The position numbers were made by a program, and so were the translations under genes. Below, in pieces: positions 34,248 to 43,124 of a DNA stretch of 63,392 bases. The first letter of the stretch is position 1. Each line of letters starts with the position of its first letter. Origin of the DNA: Clostridium sp. Cult2 (GTDB lineage: Bacteria > Bacillota > Clostridia > Tissierellales > Tepidimicrobiaceae); NCBI RefSeq assembly GCF_021655075.1, contig NZ_PPXX01000061.1:1-63392 (forward strand), given 5' to 3'. The notes beneath the pieces are model-generated. The model was not told the origin of the DNA, did not search any database, and saw nothing but the letters and a program-made list of their open reading frames with translations.

Positions 34248-35486
34248 TTAATCCTCCCTATGCTTTCTAATTATATACCAAGATCCCACTGGTTCTTTAA
34301 TCTTCATCTTGATTATCTGCTGGGGATGGGGAGCAACATCAATTTCCTCTCCTTCTTCATCCCACATCTTTTCTACAGTCTGGATAAAATGTTTTTTTCC
34401 TGGTCCAAAAATTTCAACTTCATCTCCAACAAATATCCTATTTCTTTGCTCAATAGTTGCCAATCCACTGTCTGAATCGTAGTCTAATATAAGACCTACA
34501 TAGTCATATCCTCTAATATAGGAACTAGATGTATAGACTTGATCTTCTTCAGTAGGCTTTCCAAAATAGAACCCAGTAGTAAAATCCCTATGACTGGCCT
34601 TCTTAATTTCGTCAATCCAATCCTTATTGAAAATATAATTTTCTGGGCCCTTAAAATATTCATCTATAGCCATCCTATATGAACGTATAACCGTTGCAAC
34701 ATAATAGGAGCTTTTTACTCTTCCTTCTATTTTAAAACTTCTTATACCAGCTCTTACCAAACTAGGTATATGCTCAATCATGCATAAATCCTTAGAATTA
34801 AAAATAAAAGTACCCTTTTCATCTTCAAATACTGGGAAAAATTCTCCTGGTCTTTTTTCTTCTACTAAATTATATTTCCATCTACATGGATGGGCACAAT
34901 CTCCCCTATTTGCATCCCTACCTGCCATATAGTTACTCAATAAACATCTTCCAGAATAGGAAATGCACATAGCACCATGGACAAAAGTTTCTATTTCTAA
35001 ATCATCAGGTATTTTATTTATTATTTCTTCAATTTCTTTGAGAGATAATTCCCTTGCCAGTACAATCCTTCTGATACCTAAATCATACCAAAACATTATG
35101 GTTTCATAGTTAGTAACACTAGCTTGAGTGCTTAAATGTATGGGCAAATCTGGAACAGTCCTTTTGATTATTGAAAATATGCCAGGGTCAGATACAATTA
35201 CTCCATCAATTTTTGATTGATATAATTCTACTACATAATCTTCCAATCCAACTAAATCCTCATTATGTGGTACTATATTCATTGTCACATATACTTTTCT
35301 TCCTCTATTATGGGCAAACTCCACTCCTTCTTTTATTTCATCTATACTAAAGTTTTTTGAAGCTTTTCTTAATCCAAACTGCTCTCCACCCAAATATACA
35401 GCGTCAGCACCATAGACTATAGCCATCTTTAATTTTTCTAAATCTCCTGCTGGCGCTAATAATTCTGGTTTTTTCAAATGTTTCAC
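34248..35486 (-). CDS. trhP: U32 family peptidase, tRNA hydroxylation type (TrhP/YrrO)
   Basis: A 412-residue protein with the U32 signature ([73 protein letters not shown] split by the four conserved Cys) and a C-terminal U32 chain. Members next to trmR make 5-hydroxyuridine at position 34 of tRNA from prephenate-linked chemistry. It overlaps trmR by 4 bp (ATGA), which strongly supports the tRNA role. Bacillus has two copies; only one is present here. Confidence 0.86.
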   Translation of the reverse strand: MKHLKKPELLAPAGDLEKLKMAIVYGADAVYLGGEQFGLRKASKNFSIDEIKEGVEFAHNRGRKVYVTMNIVPHNEDLVGLEDYVVELYQSKIDGVIVSDPGIFSIIKRTVPDLPIHLSTQASVTNYETIMFWYDLGIRRIVLARELSLKEIEEIINKIPDDLEIETFVHGAMCISYSGRCLLSNYMAGRDANRGDCAHPCRWKYNLVEEKRPGEFFPVFEDEKGTFIFNSKDLCMIEHIPSLVRAGIRSFKIEGRVKSSYYVATVIRSYRMAIDEYFKGPENYIFNKDWIDEIKKASHRDFTTGFYFGKPTEEDQVYTSSSYIRGYDYVGLILDYDSDSGLATIEQRNRIFVGDEVEIFGPGKKHFIQTVEKMWDEEGEEIDVAPHPQQIIKMKIKEPVGSWYIIRKHRED

Positions 35487-36130
35487 TCCTCTCTATATGT
35501 TAAGGCTACCCCATCCCCAATGGGTATTATACATGATTCATAACCTTCAAGATGGTTAATAAAATTTAGATACTCCCTCAATCTTTTAACAATAGTTTTT
35601 TTCCGTCTAATAACTAACTTATCGGAAGCAACCATACCTTTAAACAAAACATTATCAGACACTATTATTCCTCTATTTTCAAGTAAATTTACGCATTTGT
35701 TGAAAAAATCTAAGTACTGTCCCTTTGCAGCATCTAAAAAAATAAAATCGTACTTTTCCTCTAAAGTTGGAAGTATTGTTTCTGCTTCGCCATTTACTAT
35801 TTTTATTCTTTCCTTAAATATTGTATTATTTATATTTTTTTCTGCTATTTCTACCATGTCTTCTCTTCTTTCGATAGTTGTTATGCAACAATTATCCTCT
35901 GTTGAATTAGCCATAATAAGGGCTGAATACCCAATGGCAGTTCCTATCTCCAATATATTTTTAGGCTTATATATCTTTAATATTACCTTTAATAACTGAG
36001 CCACTTCCCTTTCTATAATTGGAATATGGTTGTCCTCAGCATATTCTTCCATTTCTTTTAAATATCCCTTATGTTCTGGTATTAGACTTCTAATATATTC
36101 TTCAATATATTCTTCATTAATGTGATTCAA
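35483..36130 (-). CDS. trmR: tRNA 5-hydroxyuridine methyltransferase TrmR (YrrM)
   Basis: A 215-residue class I SAM methyltransferase of the O-methyltransferase family. ILEIGTAIGYSALIMA is the SAM loop, TTIERREDMVEIAEKN motif 2, and YDFIFLDAAKGQYLDFF motif 4 with metal-binding Asp. TrmR methylates ho5U34 to mo5U34, the product of the neighbouring U32 peptidase. It begins at TTG with AGGAGG ten bases upstream. Confidence 0.87.
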   Translation of the reverse strand: MNHINEEYIEEYIRSLIPEHKGYLKEMEEYAEDNHIPIIEREVAQLLKVILKIYKPKNILEIGTAIGYSALIMANSTEDNCCITTIERREDMVEIAEKNINNTIFKERIKIVNGEAETILPTLEEKYDFIFLDAAKGQYLDFFNKCVNLLENRGIIVSDNVLFKGMVASDKLVIRRKKTIVKRLREYLNFINHLEGYESCIIPIGDGVALTYREE

Positions 36131-36152
36131 TATAAATTTACCTCCTTGGCAT

Positions 36153-36186
36153 AAATTAATACGTGGTTACAGCCACGTATTAATTT
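36153..36186 (-). terminator. Hairpin between mltG and trmR
   Basis: A perfect 12-bp stem (ATTAATACGTGG and complement, arms 36155-36166 and 36173-36184), extendable by A/T pairs, lies after the mltG stop codon. The following bases are only moderately T-rich. It may separate the mltG transcript from trmR-U32-udk. Confidence 0.65.
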
Positions 36187-36198
36187 AAAAATCAAATC

Positions 36199-37257
36199 TC
36201 ATTTATTTGGATTTGCATTTAAATGTTCTTCATAGGTTCTAGAAAATGTATGGGCTCCTGTCCCATCTTCTTTAGTTCTAAAATATAAATAATCTACTTC
36301 AGCAGGATTTATTGCTGCAATTAAAGATTTCTTACCTGGTGATGCTATTGGCGCTGGAGGCAAACCTAGATGGATATAGGTATTGAAATCGGACTCTATC
36401 TGAGTATCTTTTTCTGACAATACTTCCTTTCTCTCACCTAATACATATTGGACGGTAGCACAGGATTGCAACGCCATATTTTGATTTAGCCTATTATGAA
36501 ATACAGCAGATATTAGTTCCATTTCTTCGTCAAGTTTTCCTTCCCTTTCTATAATTGATGCTAAGGTAACAATTTCATTAAATGATAAATCCATATCTCC
36601 TATATTCGGTTTTATTTCTTCCTCATAAACCTTAATAAATTGAGAAAGCATTTTGCTAATAATATCCTCTTCTGAAGAATCAATATATATTTCATAAGTA
36701 GATGGATATAAAAAACCTTCTAAACTTTGACCATCTTTCAATTCTTCTAATATAGGAAATTTGTCTTGAAAATATTTTTTATCAGAAGTCAATTCTAAAA
36801 ACTTTTCTTTATCAACAAACCCTTCTTCACTTAATTTATCAGCCATTTGCCGTATTTCATAACCTTCTGGTATAGTGAATTTAACAACATTTTCATTTTT
36901 TCCGCCTTTTGATAATTCATGGATTATATCATCAACATTCATTCCAGTACTTAATGTATAAGTTCCTGCCTTTAGATTTCCATCAGCTTTAAATTTTTTA
37001 ACTGCTATTTTAAATATTAGTTCATTTTTAATTAAACCCTCTTCTTTCAATATACTAGCTATTTTACTAGAACTGCTACCGGAGGGTATTTGGATATTTA
37101 CATCTGCAGGCCATTCAGCTGAAACCGCCATTAACACATTTTTATAATATATTAATATTAGGAGTATAGAAAATATTATTAATATTATAAACAATATTCC
37201 TTTGCTATTATTCTTCTTTTTCTTATTATTCCTCTTACTCCTAGCTGTTTCTAACAC
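36199..37257 (-). CDS. mltG: Endolytic murein transglycosylase MltG
   Basis: A 352-residue protein with a basic N-terminus, one membrane helix (ILFIILIIFSILLILIYY), a LysM-like segment (VNIQIPSGSSSSKIASILKE) and the YceG/MltG catalytic domain. The catalytic Glu lies in VTLASIIEREGK, followed by SAVFHNRLNQNMALQSCATV and AIASPGKKSLIAAINPAEVD. Cuts nascent glycan strands at the membrane. The GTG start has AAAGGTGGAG upstream. Confidence 0.93.
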   Translation of the reverse strand: MLETARSKRNNKKKKNNSKGILFIILIIFSILLILIYYKNVLMAVSAEWPADVNIQIPSGSSSSKIASILKEEGLIKNELIFKIAVKKFKADGNLKAGTYTLSTGMNVDDIIHELSKGGKNENVVKFTIPEGYEIRQMADKLSEEGFVDKEKFLELTSDKKYFQDKFPILEELKDGQSLEGFLYPSTYEIYIDSSEEDIISKMLSQFIKVYEEEIKPNIGDMDLSFNEIVTLASIIEREGKLDEEMELISAVFHNRLNQNMALQSCATVQYVLGERKEVLSEKDTQIESDFNTYIHLGLPPAPIASPGKKSLIAAINPAEVDYLYFRTKEDGTGAHTFSRTYEEHLNANPNK

Positions 37258-37292
37258 AAAATCTCCACCTTTAATAGATATTTATCTATTTT

Positions 37293-37321
37293 ATTATACA
37301 ATTTTTTCGATTTAATTACAA
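37293..37321 (-). promoter_or_regulatory. SigA-type promoter of mltG
   Basis: Minus strand: TTGTAA (37321-37316), a 17-bp spacer and a perfect TATAAT (37298-37293), 35 bases before the mltG start codon. Confidence 0.75.
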
Positions 37322-37348
37322 CAATTAGCATATGATGATAATGAGAAT

Positions 37349-37834
37349 TTACTGCTTTTCAATATGGGATGTCGCCTTTTTATATACAGATAATATTAAT
37401 GTACCGAATATAACTACAGAAGCAGCTTCACCAGAAGTAATACCTAAGACAGTATACCAATAAGGTATATTTGTAAAATAAGATACCCATGTGGATACAA
37501 TAAATCCATTTAATAATATAGGTGGCAAAGCACCTAAAATCCTATTTGACATCTTACTGGTTAGATAAGCTGCTATTAATGTTACCAGACTACCACCTAG
37601 TATATCAATTAAACCAAATGCTGAGTAAGGTGTAAGTAAAAAGTTTGCCACCAAACAACCAACAAATAATCCTGGTATTGCCGCTGTCTCCACTAGTGGT
37701 AATAATGTCAATCCTTCAGCTATTCTAAGTTGTATAGGGCCAAAAGCTAGATTTCCCATTGGAATCTGTATCAATATTAAAACTAAGTATATTCCTGCTA
37801 TTAAGCTAGCTTTTGTCAAGTATTTCGTATCCAT
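37349..37834 (-). CDS. queT: QueT-type transporter (queuosine precursor uptake)
   Basis: A 161-residue membrane protein with five to six helices, matching the QueT family (PIQLRIAEGLTLLPLVETAA, GLFVGCLVANFL, AFGLIDILGGSLVTLIAAYL). QueT is thought to act as an ECF-type substrate-binding subunit for preQ1 or a related base. No preQ1 riboswitch precedes it; only 25 bp separate it from ylbF. Confidence 0.87.
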   Translation of the reverse strand: MDTKYLTKASLIAGIYLVLILIQIPMGNLAFGPIQLRIAEGLTLLPLVETAAIPGLFVGCLVANFLLTPYSAFGLIDILGGSLVTLIAAYLTSKMSNRILGALPPILLNGFIVSTWVSYFTNIPYWYTVLGITSGEAASVVIFGTLILSVYKKATSHIEKQ

Positions 37835-37859
37835 ATATATATGCCTCCCAGCTTATTAT

Positions 37860-38192
37860 TTATTCAATATCTATAGCATCTCCAATAATTTTGCTTATAT
37901 CTTGGACTAATTGAGAAAATCTTAATTCAGCATTGAAAAATTCATTAATAGTTGGATTCAACATTAAAACTTCTTCCAGTTTGCTTATCTTATCCATTTC
38001 CTCTTGTTTTACTTCCTTACCAGACATTTGCTCTACTTGTATTTGAAGAGCTTTCTTCTTAAAATCTTCTACCATCCTTTTATTTTTATCATCAGCATAA
38101 ACAATATTTTTCTTTTCTACATAATTTTTATATTCTTCTGATGACCTTATTGCCCTAGCTAATTTATGGGCTAGATCATATACATTGTTCAT
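37860..38192 (-). CDS. YlbF family regulator
   Basis: A 110-residue all-helical protein typical of the YlbF/YmcA family (NVYDLAHKLARAIRSSEEYK, then LEEVLMLNPTINEFFNAELR). YlbF-type proteins form complexes controlling RNase Y-dependent RNA processing, sporulation and biofilm in Bacillus. The family has several paralogues per genome, so a more exact name is not justified. Confidence 0.82.
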   Translation of the reverse strand: MNNVYDLAHKLARAIRSSEEYKNYVEKKNIVYADDKNKRMVEDFKKKALQIQVEQMSGKEVKQEEMDKISKLEEVLMLNPTINEFFNAELRFSQLVQDISKIIGDAIDIE

Positions 38193-38203
38193 TTTATTCC
38201 CTC

Positions 38204-38797
38204 CTATAATTTTAATATTATTGGCAACAACACAGGAACTGATATAGTCGATATTATTCCAGATATAAATGCAATAATAGTAGTTTGAGAATCGGTAGCC
38301 TTAGAAATAACAGGTAAAGCTGTATCCATAGCCGTTGCACCACATATTGATACACTTTCTAAATATCCTATGTATTTAGCTACAAAGGGTACTAAAATCA
38401 ATGCAATTACTTCCCTAATTACATTTGATAAAAAAGCTAATGTACTTAATTCTGTAGAATAATTAGTAAGCATCATAGAAGATAATGTATACCATCCTAA
38501 TCCAGACCCAACTGCTGCTGCTTCTTTTAAAGGCATATTAAGTATAATGCCACTCAAAGCTCCTCCTAGTATACCACCTAATATTATACCAAAAGGAACT
38601 AATAATATTTTGAACCCCATAGTTTTAATATTGGAAAATACATCTTTTTGCTTTCCAATATCAATTCCAACAAAAAATAATAGTATACATAAACCAATAT
38701 CTATAATAATATCTGTATACTGTAAAAAATTTGATGGCAAAAGATAATATCCTGTGCCCATTCCCATTAAAACGGATAATAATATTTTAAGGCTCAA
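38204..38797 (-). CDS. LysO-family exporter, C-terminal part
   Basis: A 197-residue membrane protein with about six helices matching the second DUF340/LysO half (IDIGLCILLFFVGIDIG, GSGLGWYTLSSMML, GATAMDTALPVIS). LysO exports lysine in E. coli as one 299-residue protein. Here it is split, and this part overlaps the N-terminal part by 11 bp. Confidence 0.82.
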   Translation of the reverse strand: MSLKILLSVLMGMGTGYYLLPSNFLQYTDIIIDIGLCILLFFVGIDIGKQKDVFSNIKTMGFKILLVPFGIILGGILGGALSGIILNMPLKEAAAVGSGLGWYTLSSMMLTNYSTELSTLAFLSNVIREVIALILVPFVAKYIGYLESVSICGATAMDTALPVISKATDSQTTIIAFISGIISTISVPVLLPIILKL

Positions 38798-39092
38798 ATC
38801 TATTTTCTCCTTCCTTTTTAATAATAAACCTACTGAGAATTCTAATCACCACAACAGTAAGAACTATTGTAATAATTGCAATTATTCCAGCTTTAAATCC
38901 TATGGTAAAGAAAGAACTTATCACTTTTTCATCTAAACCTATTCTAATTCCCATTATGAACAGAAGGAAAAATAGACTTATATTTTGTATTAGATTAAGC
39001 TTATTACTTAAACCTACCACTATTTTATCCTTATAGCCTAAGACAGCTCCTGCTAGTAATATGATTAAATATATTAATAGACGAATTCCCAT
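38787..39092 (-). CDS. LysO-family exporter, N-terminal part
   Basis: A 101-residue protein with three membrane helices (LLIYLIILLAGAVLGY, LIQNISLFFLLFIMGIRIG, AGIIAIITIVLTVVVIRI) that matches the first DUF340 segment of LysO. Added to the downstream 197 residues it gives 298, the size of the unsplit protein. The 11-bp overlap suggests translational coupling into a two-subunit transporter. Confidence 0.8.
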   Translation of the reverse strand: MGIRLLIYLIILLAGAVLGYKDKIVVGLSNKLNLIQNISLFFLLFIMGIRIGLDEKVISSFFTIGFKAGIIAIITIVLTVVVIRILSRFIIKKEGENRFEP

Positions 39093-39164
39093 TTCCCACC
39101 TCCACTATTTAATTCAATATTATACCATCTTTTCTCAACAATAAACAAGTAGATTCCCCTAAAA

Positions 39165-39199
39165 AATCCTAGTATATTCATGAAGAACATACTAGGATT
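39165..39199 (-). terminator. Terminator after RNase J
   Basis: An 11-bp perfect stem (AATCCTAGTAT and ATACTAGGATT, arms 39165-39175 and 39189-39199), followed on the minus strand by T-rich sequence (TTTTTTA). Confidence 0.8.
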
Positions 39200-39207
39200 A
39201 AATTTAA

Positions 39208-40872
39208 TTATACTTCCATAATAATAGGTAATATCATTGGGTTTCTCTTTATCTTTTCGTATAAGAATCCTCTTAAAGCATCTCTAATACTAGACTTTAA
39301 AGTTGCCCAATCGGTTATATTTCTTTTTTCACATTCAGATAATACATCTCTAACTACTTCTCTTGCTTCTTCCATTAAATCTTCTGATTCCCTTACATAA
39401 ACAAATCCTCTAGATATTATATCTGGACCAACAATTACTTTTCCTTCCTGTTTACTCATAGTCACTACCACAACAATTAATCCATCCTCAGATAGATGTT
39501 TTCTATCTCTTAATACGATATTTCCTACATCTCCTATACCTAAACCATCTACTAGAATATTACCAGATTGGACGTATTGATTTATAGCACCTGAATTTTT
39601 AGTAAACTCAATAACTGAACCGTTACTAGCAACAAAAATATTTTCTTTTGGCATTCCCAATTCCATAGCTAGTTCTGCATGTCTTTTTAAATGTCTATAC
39701 TCACCGTGAACTGGTATAAAAAATTTTGGTTTTAGTAGAGTATGAATTAATTTCAACTCTTCTTGACAAGCATGACCTGATACGTGAACATCAGCTAAAG
39801 TTTCATAAATAACCTTTGCACCAATCTCCATCAATTTATTGATTACTCTAAAAACAGTTTTCTCATTTCCTGGAATAGGGGAAGCAGAAATAACTACTAA
39901 ATCTTCTGGCACCAATTCAATCTTTCTATGTTCAGAAAAAGCCATTCTAGATAGGGCTGACATTGGTTCTCCTTGACTTCCAGTAGTTAGGATTACAATT
40001 TCATTACTTGGATATTTATGCATATCATTGATATCGATCAAAGTTCCTTCTTTTACCCTTAAATAACCTAGATCATAAGCTACATTTATTGTATTTATCA
40101 TACTTCTACCTGAAACTATTACTTTTCTATTGTACAGTTCTGCTGCATCAATCACTTGCTGTACCCTATGAACATTTGAAGCAAAAGTTGCAACTATAAT
40201 TCTTTCAGGCGCCTTTAGAAAAATATCATTGAAAGTGTCTCCAACAGTTTTTTCAGACATGGTATAACCAGGCCTTTCAACATTAGTGCTATCAGCTAAC
40301 AGAGCTAATACTCCCTTACTCCCTATTTCTGCAAATTTGTGTAAATCAATTAAATTATCATTTATTGGTGTAAAATCAATTTTAAAATCACCTGTATGAA
40401 CCACAGTACCTATAGGAGTATTTATAGCTAAAGCTATACTATCAGGTATACTATGACTAGTTTTAATAAATTCAATTGTAAAACAACCTAGTTTAATCTT
40501 ATCATTTGCTTTTATTTCAATTAAATTAACATCATCTAACCTATGCTCCTTTAATTTGTTTTCAACTAATCCTAAAGTTAATTTAGTTCCATAAACAGGT
40601 AAGTTTATTTTTGCAAGGGCGTAAGGTAGTCCTCCAATATGGTCTTCATGGCCATGGGTTAGAATAATCCCTCTTATTTTGTCCTTATTCTTTAAAAGGT
40701 AACTTATATCTGGAATCACCACATCAATTCCTAGCATTTCATCCTCTGGAAAGGTTAAACCACAATCTATGACAACAATATCATCTTTATATTCAAAAAC
40801 GGTAATATTTTTACCGACTTCTCCCAATCCACCTAGTGGTATTATTTTTAATTTATTTGTTTTTTTCGCCAC
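39208..40872 (-). CDS. rnjA: Ribonuclease J
   Basis: A 554-residue metallo-beta-lactamase/beta-CASP RNase with 5'-3' exo- and endonuclease activity. LTHGHEDHIGGLPYAL is the zinc motif HxHxDH, followed by VVHTGDFKID, ADSTNVERPGYT, and the beta-CASP motifs VIYETLADVHVSGHACQEEL and PVHGEYRHL. C-terminal domain present. Paralogues J1 and J2 cannot be separated here. Confidence 0.93.
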   Translation of the reverse strand: MAKKTNKLKIIPLGGLGEVGKNITVFEYKDDIVVIDCGLTFPEDEMLGIDVVIPDISYLLKNKDKIRGIILTHGHEDHIGGLPYALAKINLPVYGTKLTLGLVENKLKEHRLDDVNLIEIKANDKIKLGCFTIEFIKTSHSIPDSIALAINTPIGTVVHTGDFKIDFTPINDNLIDLHKFAEIGSKGVLALLADSTNVERPGYTMSEKTVGDTFNDIFLKAPERIIVATFASNVHRVQQVIDAAELYNRKVIVSGRSMINTINVAYDLGYLRVKEGTLIDINDMHKYPSNEIVILTTGSQGEPMSALSRMAFSEHRKIELVPEDLVVISASPIPGNEKTVFRVINKLMEIGAKVIYETLADVHVSGHACQEELKLIHTLLKPKFFIPVHGEYRHLKRHAELAMELGMPKENIFVASNGSVIEFTKNSGAINQYVQSGNILVDGLGIGDVGNIVLRDRKHLSEDGLIVVVVTMSKQEGKVIVGPDIISRGFVYVRESEDLMEEAREVVRDVLSECEKRNITDWATLKSSIRDALRGFLYEKIKRNPMILPIIMEV

Positions 40873-40951
40873 TTTATCATCTCCTTTATATTAATTTCTC
40901 CAATTCTTGTAGCATATAAACAATAGGATTACTGTAAAATCTTCCTAAAAA

Positions 40952-40976
40952 AATGAATCCCAAAATGGGATTCATT
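40952..40976 (-). terminator. Terminator of fur
   Basis: A 10-bp perfect stem (AATGAATCCC and GGGATTCATT) overlaps the fur stop codon and runs into seven T on the minus strand. Confidence 0.85.
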
Positions 40977-41409
40977 ATTGGCAGTCTGCACAGTACCCAA
41001 AAAACTTTACATTATGGTCTACAATTTTAAAACCGTTTTCCATTTCAATTTCATTTTCTAAGTTTTCCAATAAATCTAGTTTAACTTCCATTACCTTTCC
41101 GCATTTTAGACATATTAAGTGGTGATGGTGATGGCTACCCGAATCATAGTTTAACTCATATCTATTGTATCCATCATCAAAATTCACCCTGTAAATAATA
41201 TTTAATTTTTCTAACAATTGCAAAGTTCTATATACTGTAGCAATTCCAATCTCCGGATAATTAACCTTTACAATGTCATAAACCTCTTCTGGATTTAAAT
41301 GCTTTTCATGATTCTCAATTATAGCACCTAAAATAGCTCGTCTCTGAGTAGTTAGCTTATAACCTTCTTCTTTAAATCTTTCTTTCATTTCTTCCATATT
41401 GATATCCAT
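40975..41409 (-). CDS. fur: Fur family transcriptional repressor
   Basis: A 144-residue Fur-type repressor: winged helix (TTQRRAILGAIIENHEKHLN, IGIATVYRTLQLLEKLNIIY) and metal domain SHHHHHLICLKCGKVMEV with CADCQ at the end (two CxxC zinc-binding pairs). Its placement beside ruvX and DUF1292 in many Clostridia is typical. Whether it senses iron, zinc or peroxide cannot be settled from the sequence. An inverted repeat overlaps its promoter. Confidence 0.9.
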   Translation of the reverse strand: MDINMEEMKERFKEEGYKLTTQRRAILGAIIENHEKHLNPEEVYDIVKVNYPEIGIATVYRTLQLLEKLNIIYRVNFDDGYNRYELNYDSGSHHHHHLICLKCGKVMEVKLDLLENLENEIEMENGFKIVDHNVKFFGYCADCQ

Positions 41410-41422
41410 TTTTTCACCCGCT

Positions 41423-41467
41423 TATAATCCTATATTATAGAATACTAGTATAGGTTCTACTTGTCAA
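41423..41467 (-). promoter_or_regulatory. SigA-type promoter of fur with overlapping inverted repeat
   Basis: Minus strand: TTGACA (41467-41462), 17-bp spacer, TATTCT (41444-41439). Right after it is an inverted repeat TATAAT-5 nt-ATTATA (41423-41428 and 41434-41439), a possible autoregulatory operator. It does not match the standard 7-1-7 PerR/Fur box, so the operator claim is weak. Confidence 0.6.
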
Positions 41468-41476
41468 GTATAGAAT

Positions 41477-41728
41477 TTATTGTAATTTTTCTTTCTTTAT
41501 CTCTTCATAAGCTTCAACAACGTCATTCAATTCCTCATCATCGTCTATACCTACTAAAACAAGCTCTCCTTCATCATCATATTCAATTCTCAATAAATAG
41601 GTTAGAGACTCCATATCATCTACCGGTAACAAAGCAGCATATTCAAAATCATCTAATCCAAATGTAGCTAATACTTGAAATTCTACTTTATTCCCCATTT
41701 CATCTAATAAAACTATTTTTTCATTCAT
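41477..41728 (-). CDS. DUF1292 family protein
   Basis: An 83-residue acidic protein (VLLDEMGNKVEFQVLATFGL, YAALLPVDDMESLTYLLRIE) of the DUF1292 family (YrzB). Function unknown. Encoded directly after ruvX, as in other Firmicutes. Confidence 0.88.
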   Translation of the reverse strand: MNEKIVLLDEMGNKVEFQVLATFGLDDFEYAALLPVDDMESLTYLLRIEYDDEGELVLVGIDDDEELNDVVEAYEEIKKEKLQ

Positions 41729-41740
41729 TTCTTCACCCTC

Positions 41741-42151
41741 TTATTTTCTATCTAAATAATTTTGCAAAATATAAGTAGCTGCAACTTTATCAATTACCTT
41801 TTTACGATTTTTTCTACTTACATCTCCCTCTATTAATATCCTCTCAGCAGAAACAGTAGTTAGTCGTTCATCCTGTAAAATAATTTCTATTGATATTTTT
41901 CTCTTTAGTTTATCAACAAAATCCAATACCTTTTTACCTTGGGGCCCTATAGTATTATTCATGTTCTTTGGAAGGCCTACAACTATTTTAGTAATATTAA
42001 ATTCTTCTATTATATCTTCTATTCCTTTAATATCTTTTTTATTACTTTCTCTCTCTATGGTTTTAAGTCCTTGGGCAGTAAACAATAAGGGATCGCTTAT
42101 TGCCACACCAATAGTCTTATCTCCTACATCTAATCCCATTATCCTTTCCAT
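41741..42151 (-). CDS. ruvX: Holliday junction resolvase-like protein RuvX (YqgF)
   Basis: About 136 residues with an RNase H-like fold. [17 protein letters not shown] holds the catalytic Asp, [17 protein letters not shown] and [14 protein letters not shown] complete the family. Implicated in 16S rRNA 5'-end processing and recombination. The ATG at 42151 has AAAGGTGG five bases away; the longer frame starts are less likely. Confidence 0.92.
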   Translation of the reverse strand: MERIMGLDVGDKTIGVAISDPLLFTAQGLKTIERESNKKDIKGIEDIIEEFNITKIVVGLPKNMNNTIGPQGKKVLDFVDKLKRKISIEIILQDERLTTVSAERILIEGDVSRKNRKKVIDKVAATYILQNYLDRK

Positions 42152-42162
42152 ATTATCCACCT

Positions 42163-43110
42163 TTAAATTATCTTTATACAAAATTCAGGACAGCTTCTTG
42201 CACAATAACTACAAAGTATACAATTGTCATTAGGTACTGCCCTGCCATCAATGATTTCTATTCCATGATGTTTACATATATTAACACAGTTTCCACAACC
42301 TTGACAATAATCTGCTACTATTAATCTCCTCTTTTTGTCTATTAATTTATCTCTTAAATTGTTAGGTACCAGTCCTGTTTCCATTAAACTGATATTACAA
42401 TCTATTTCTTCTTTTGATTGCATACCGATTGCAATAGAGTGAATATAAGGTATGTTTTTAACAAAGTTAAAAGCTTCTTGAGTTTGGGGAATTAAATGAC
42501 CACCACCTAAAGGCTTCATACCGTATATACCTTTACCCTTATTATATGCTTTTTCTATAATTAATAGCATATCTTCTATATTGCCATCCTGTATTCCTAT
42601 TCCTGCTATATTAACAATAGGATGAATTATATCAATTTCATCAAACATTGTTGCCCCTAAAACTCCTTCCACCCTATGAGTGGAAATGCCTATTGCCCTT
42701 ATTTTACCCATTTTCTTTGCTTCTAAAAAATATTCTATAGCCTCTTGATGACCTCTCAAAGTATGGATACTCTCTTGTTCATGGAGCATAAAAATATCTA
42801 TATAATCAGTCTCTAATTCCTTTAAGGCTAATTCAATACTCTGCTTTGCCATCTCTTTTGTATATGCATAACATTTAGTTGCAATTACGTAATCATGTCT
42901 GTTGATATTTTTAAGTGCCTCTTTTATATATTTATAATTTTGATAAATCTCAGCAGTATCGATAAAATTTATACCATTATAATAAGCATATTGAATGAGA
43001 TTAGCTCCTTCCTCAATAGTTAAGTTTGCCTGAAAAGGGGTCATAGTCAATGATCCGAAACATAGTCTAGACACTTCTATATCAGTATTACCTAATTTTA
43101 GTCTATTCAA
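42163..43110 (-). CDS. Aldo/keto reductase with two 4Fe-4S clusters
   Basis: A 315-residue protein. Residues 1-270 form an aldo/keto reductase barrel ([18 protein letters not shown] with the catalytic Asp and Tyr, [21 protein letters not shown]). The C-terminus carries a bacterial ferredoxin-like tail, [15 protein letters not shown] and [15 protein letters not shown], for two clusters. This combination is common in Clostridia; the substrate is unknown. It ends 12 bp from ruvX's start. Confidence 0.88.
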   Translation of the reverse strand: MNRLKLGNTDIEVSRLCFGSLTMTPFQANLTIEEGANLIQYAYYNGINFIDTAEIYQNYKYIKEALKNINRHDYVIATKCYAYTKEMAKQSIELALKELETDYIDIFMLHEQESIHTLRGHQEAIEYFLEAKKMGKIRAIGISTHRVEGVLGATMFDEIDIIHPIVNIAGIGIQDGNIEDMLLIIEKAYNKGKGIYGMKPLGGGHLIPQTQEAFNFVKNIPYIHSIAIGMQSKEEIDCNISLMETGLVPNNLRDKLIDKKRRLIVADYCQGCGNCVNICKHHGIEIIDGRAVPNDNCILCSYCARSCPEFCIKII

Positions 43111-43124
43111 TTTAAATCCACTTC

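Noticed and set aside
37834-37860. preQ1 riboswitch before queT
   Set aside because: Only 25 bp separate ylbF and queT; no aptamer fits.
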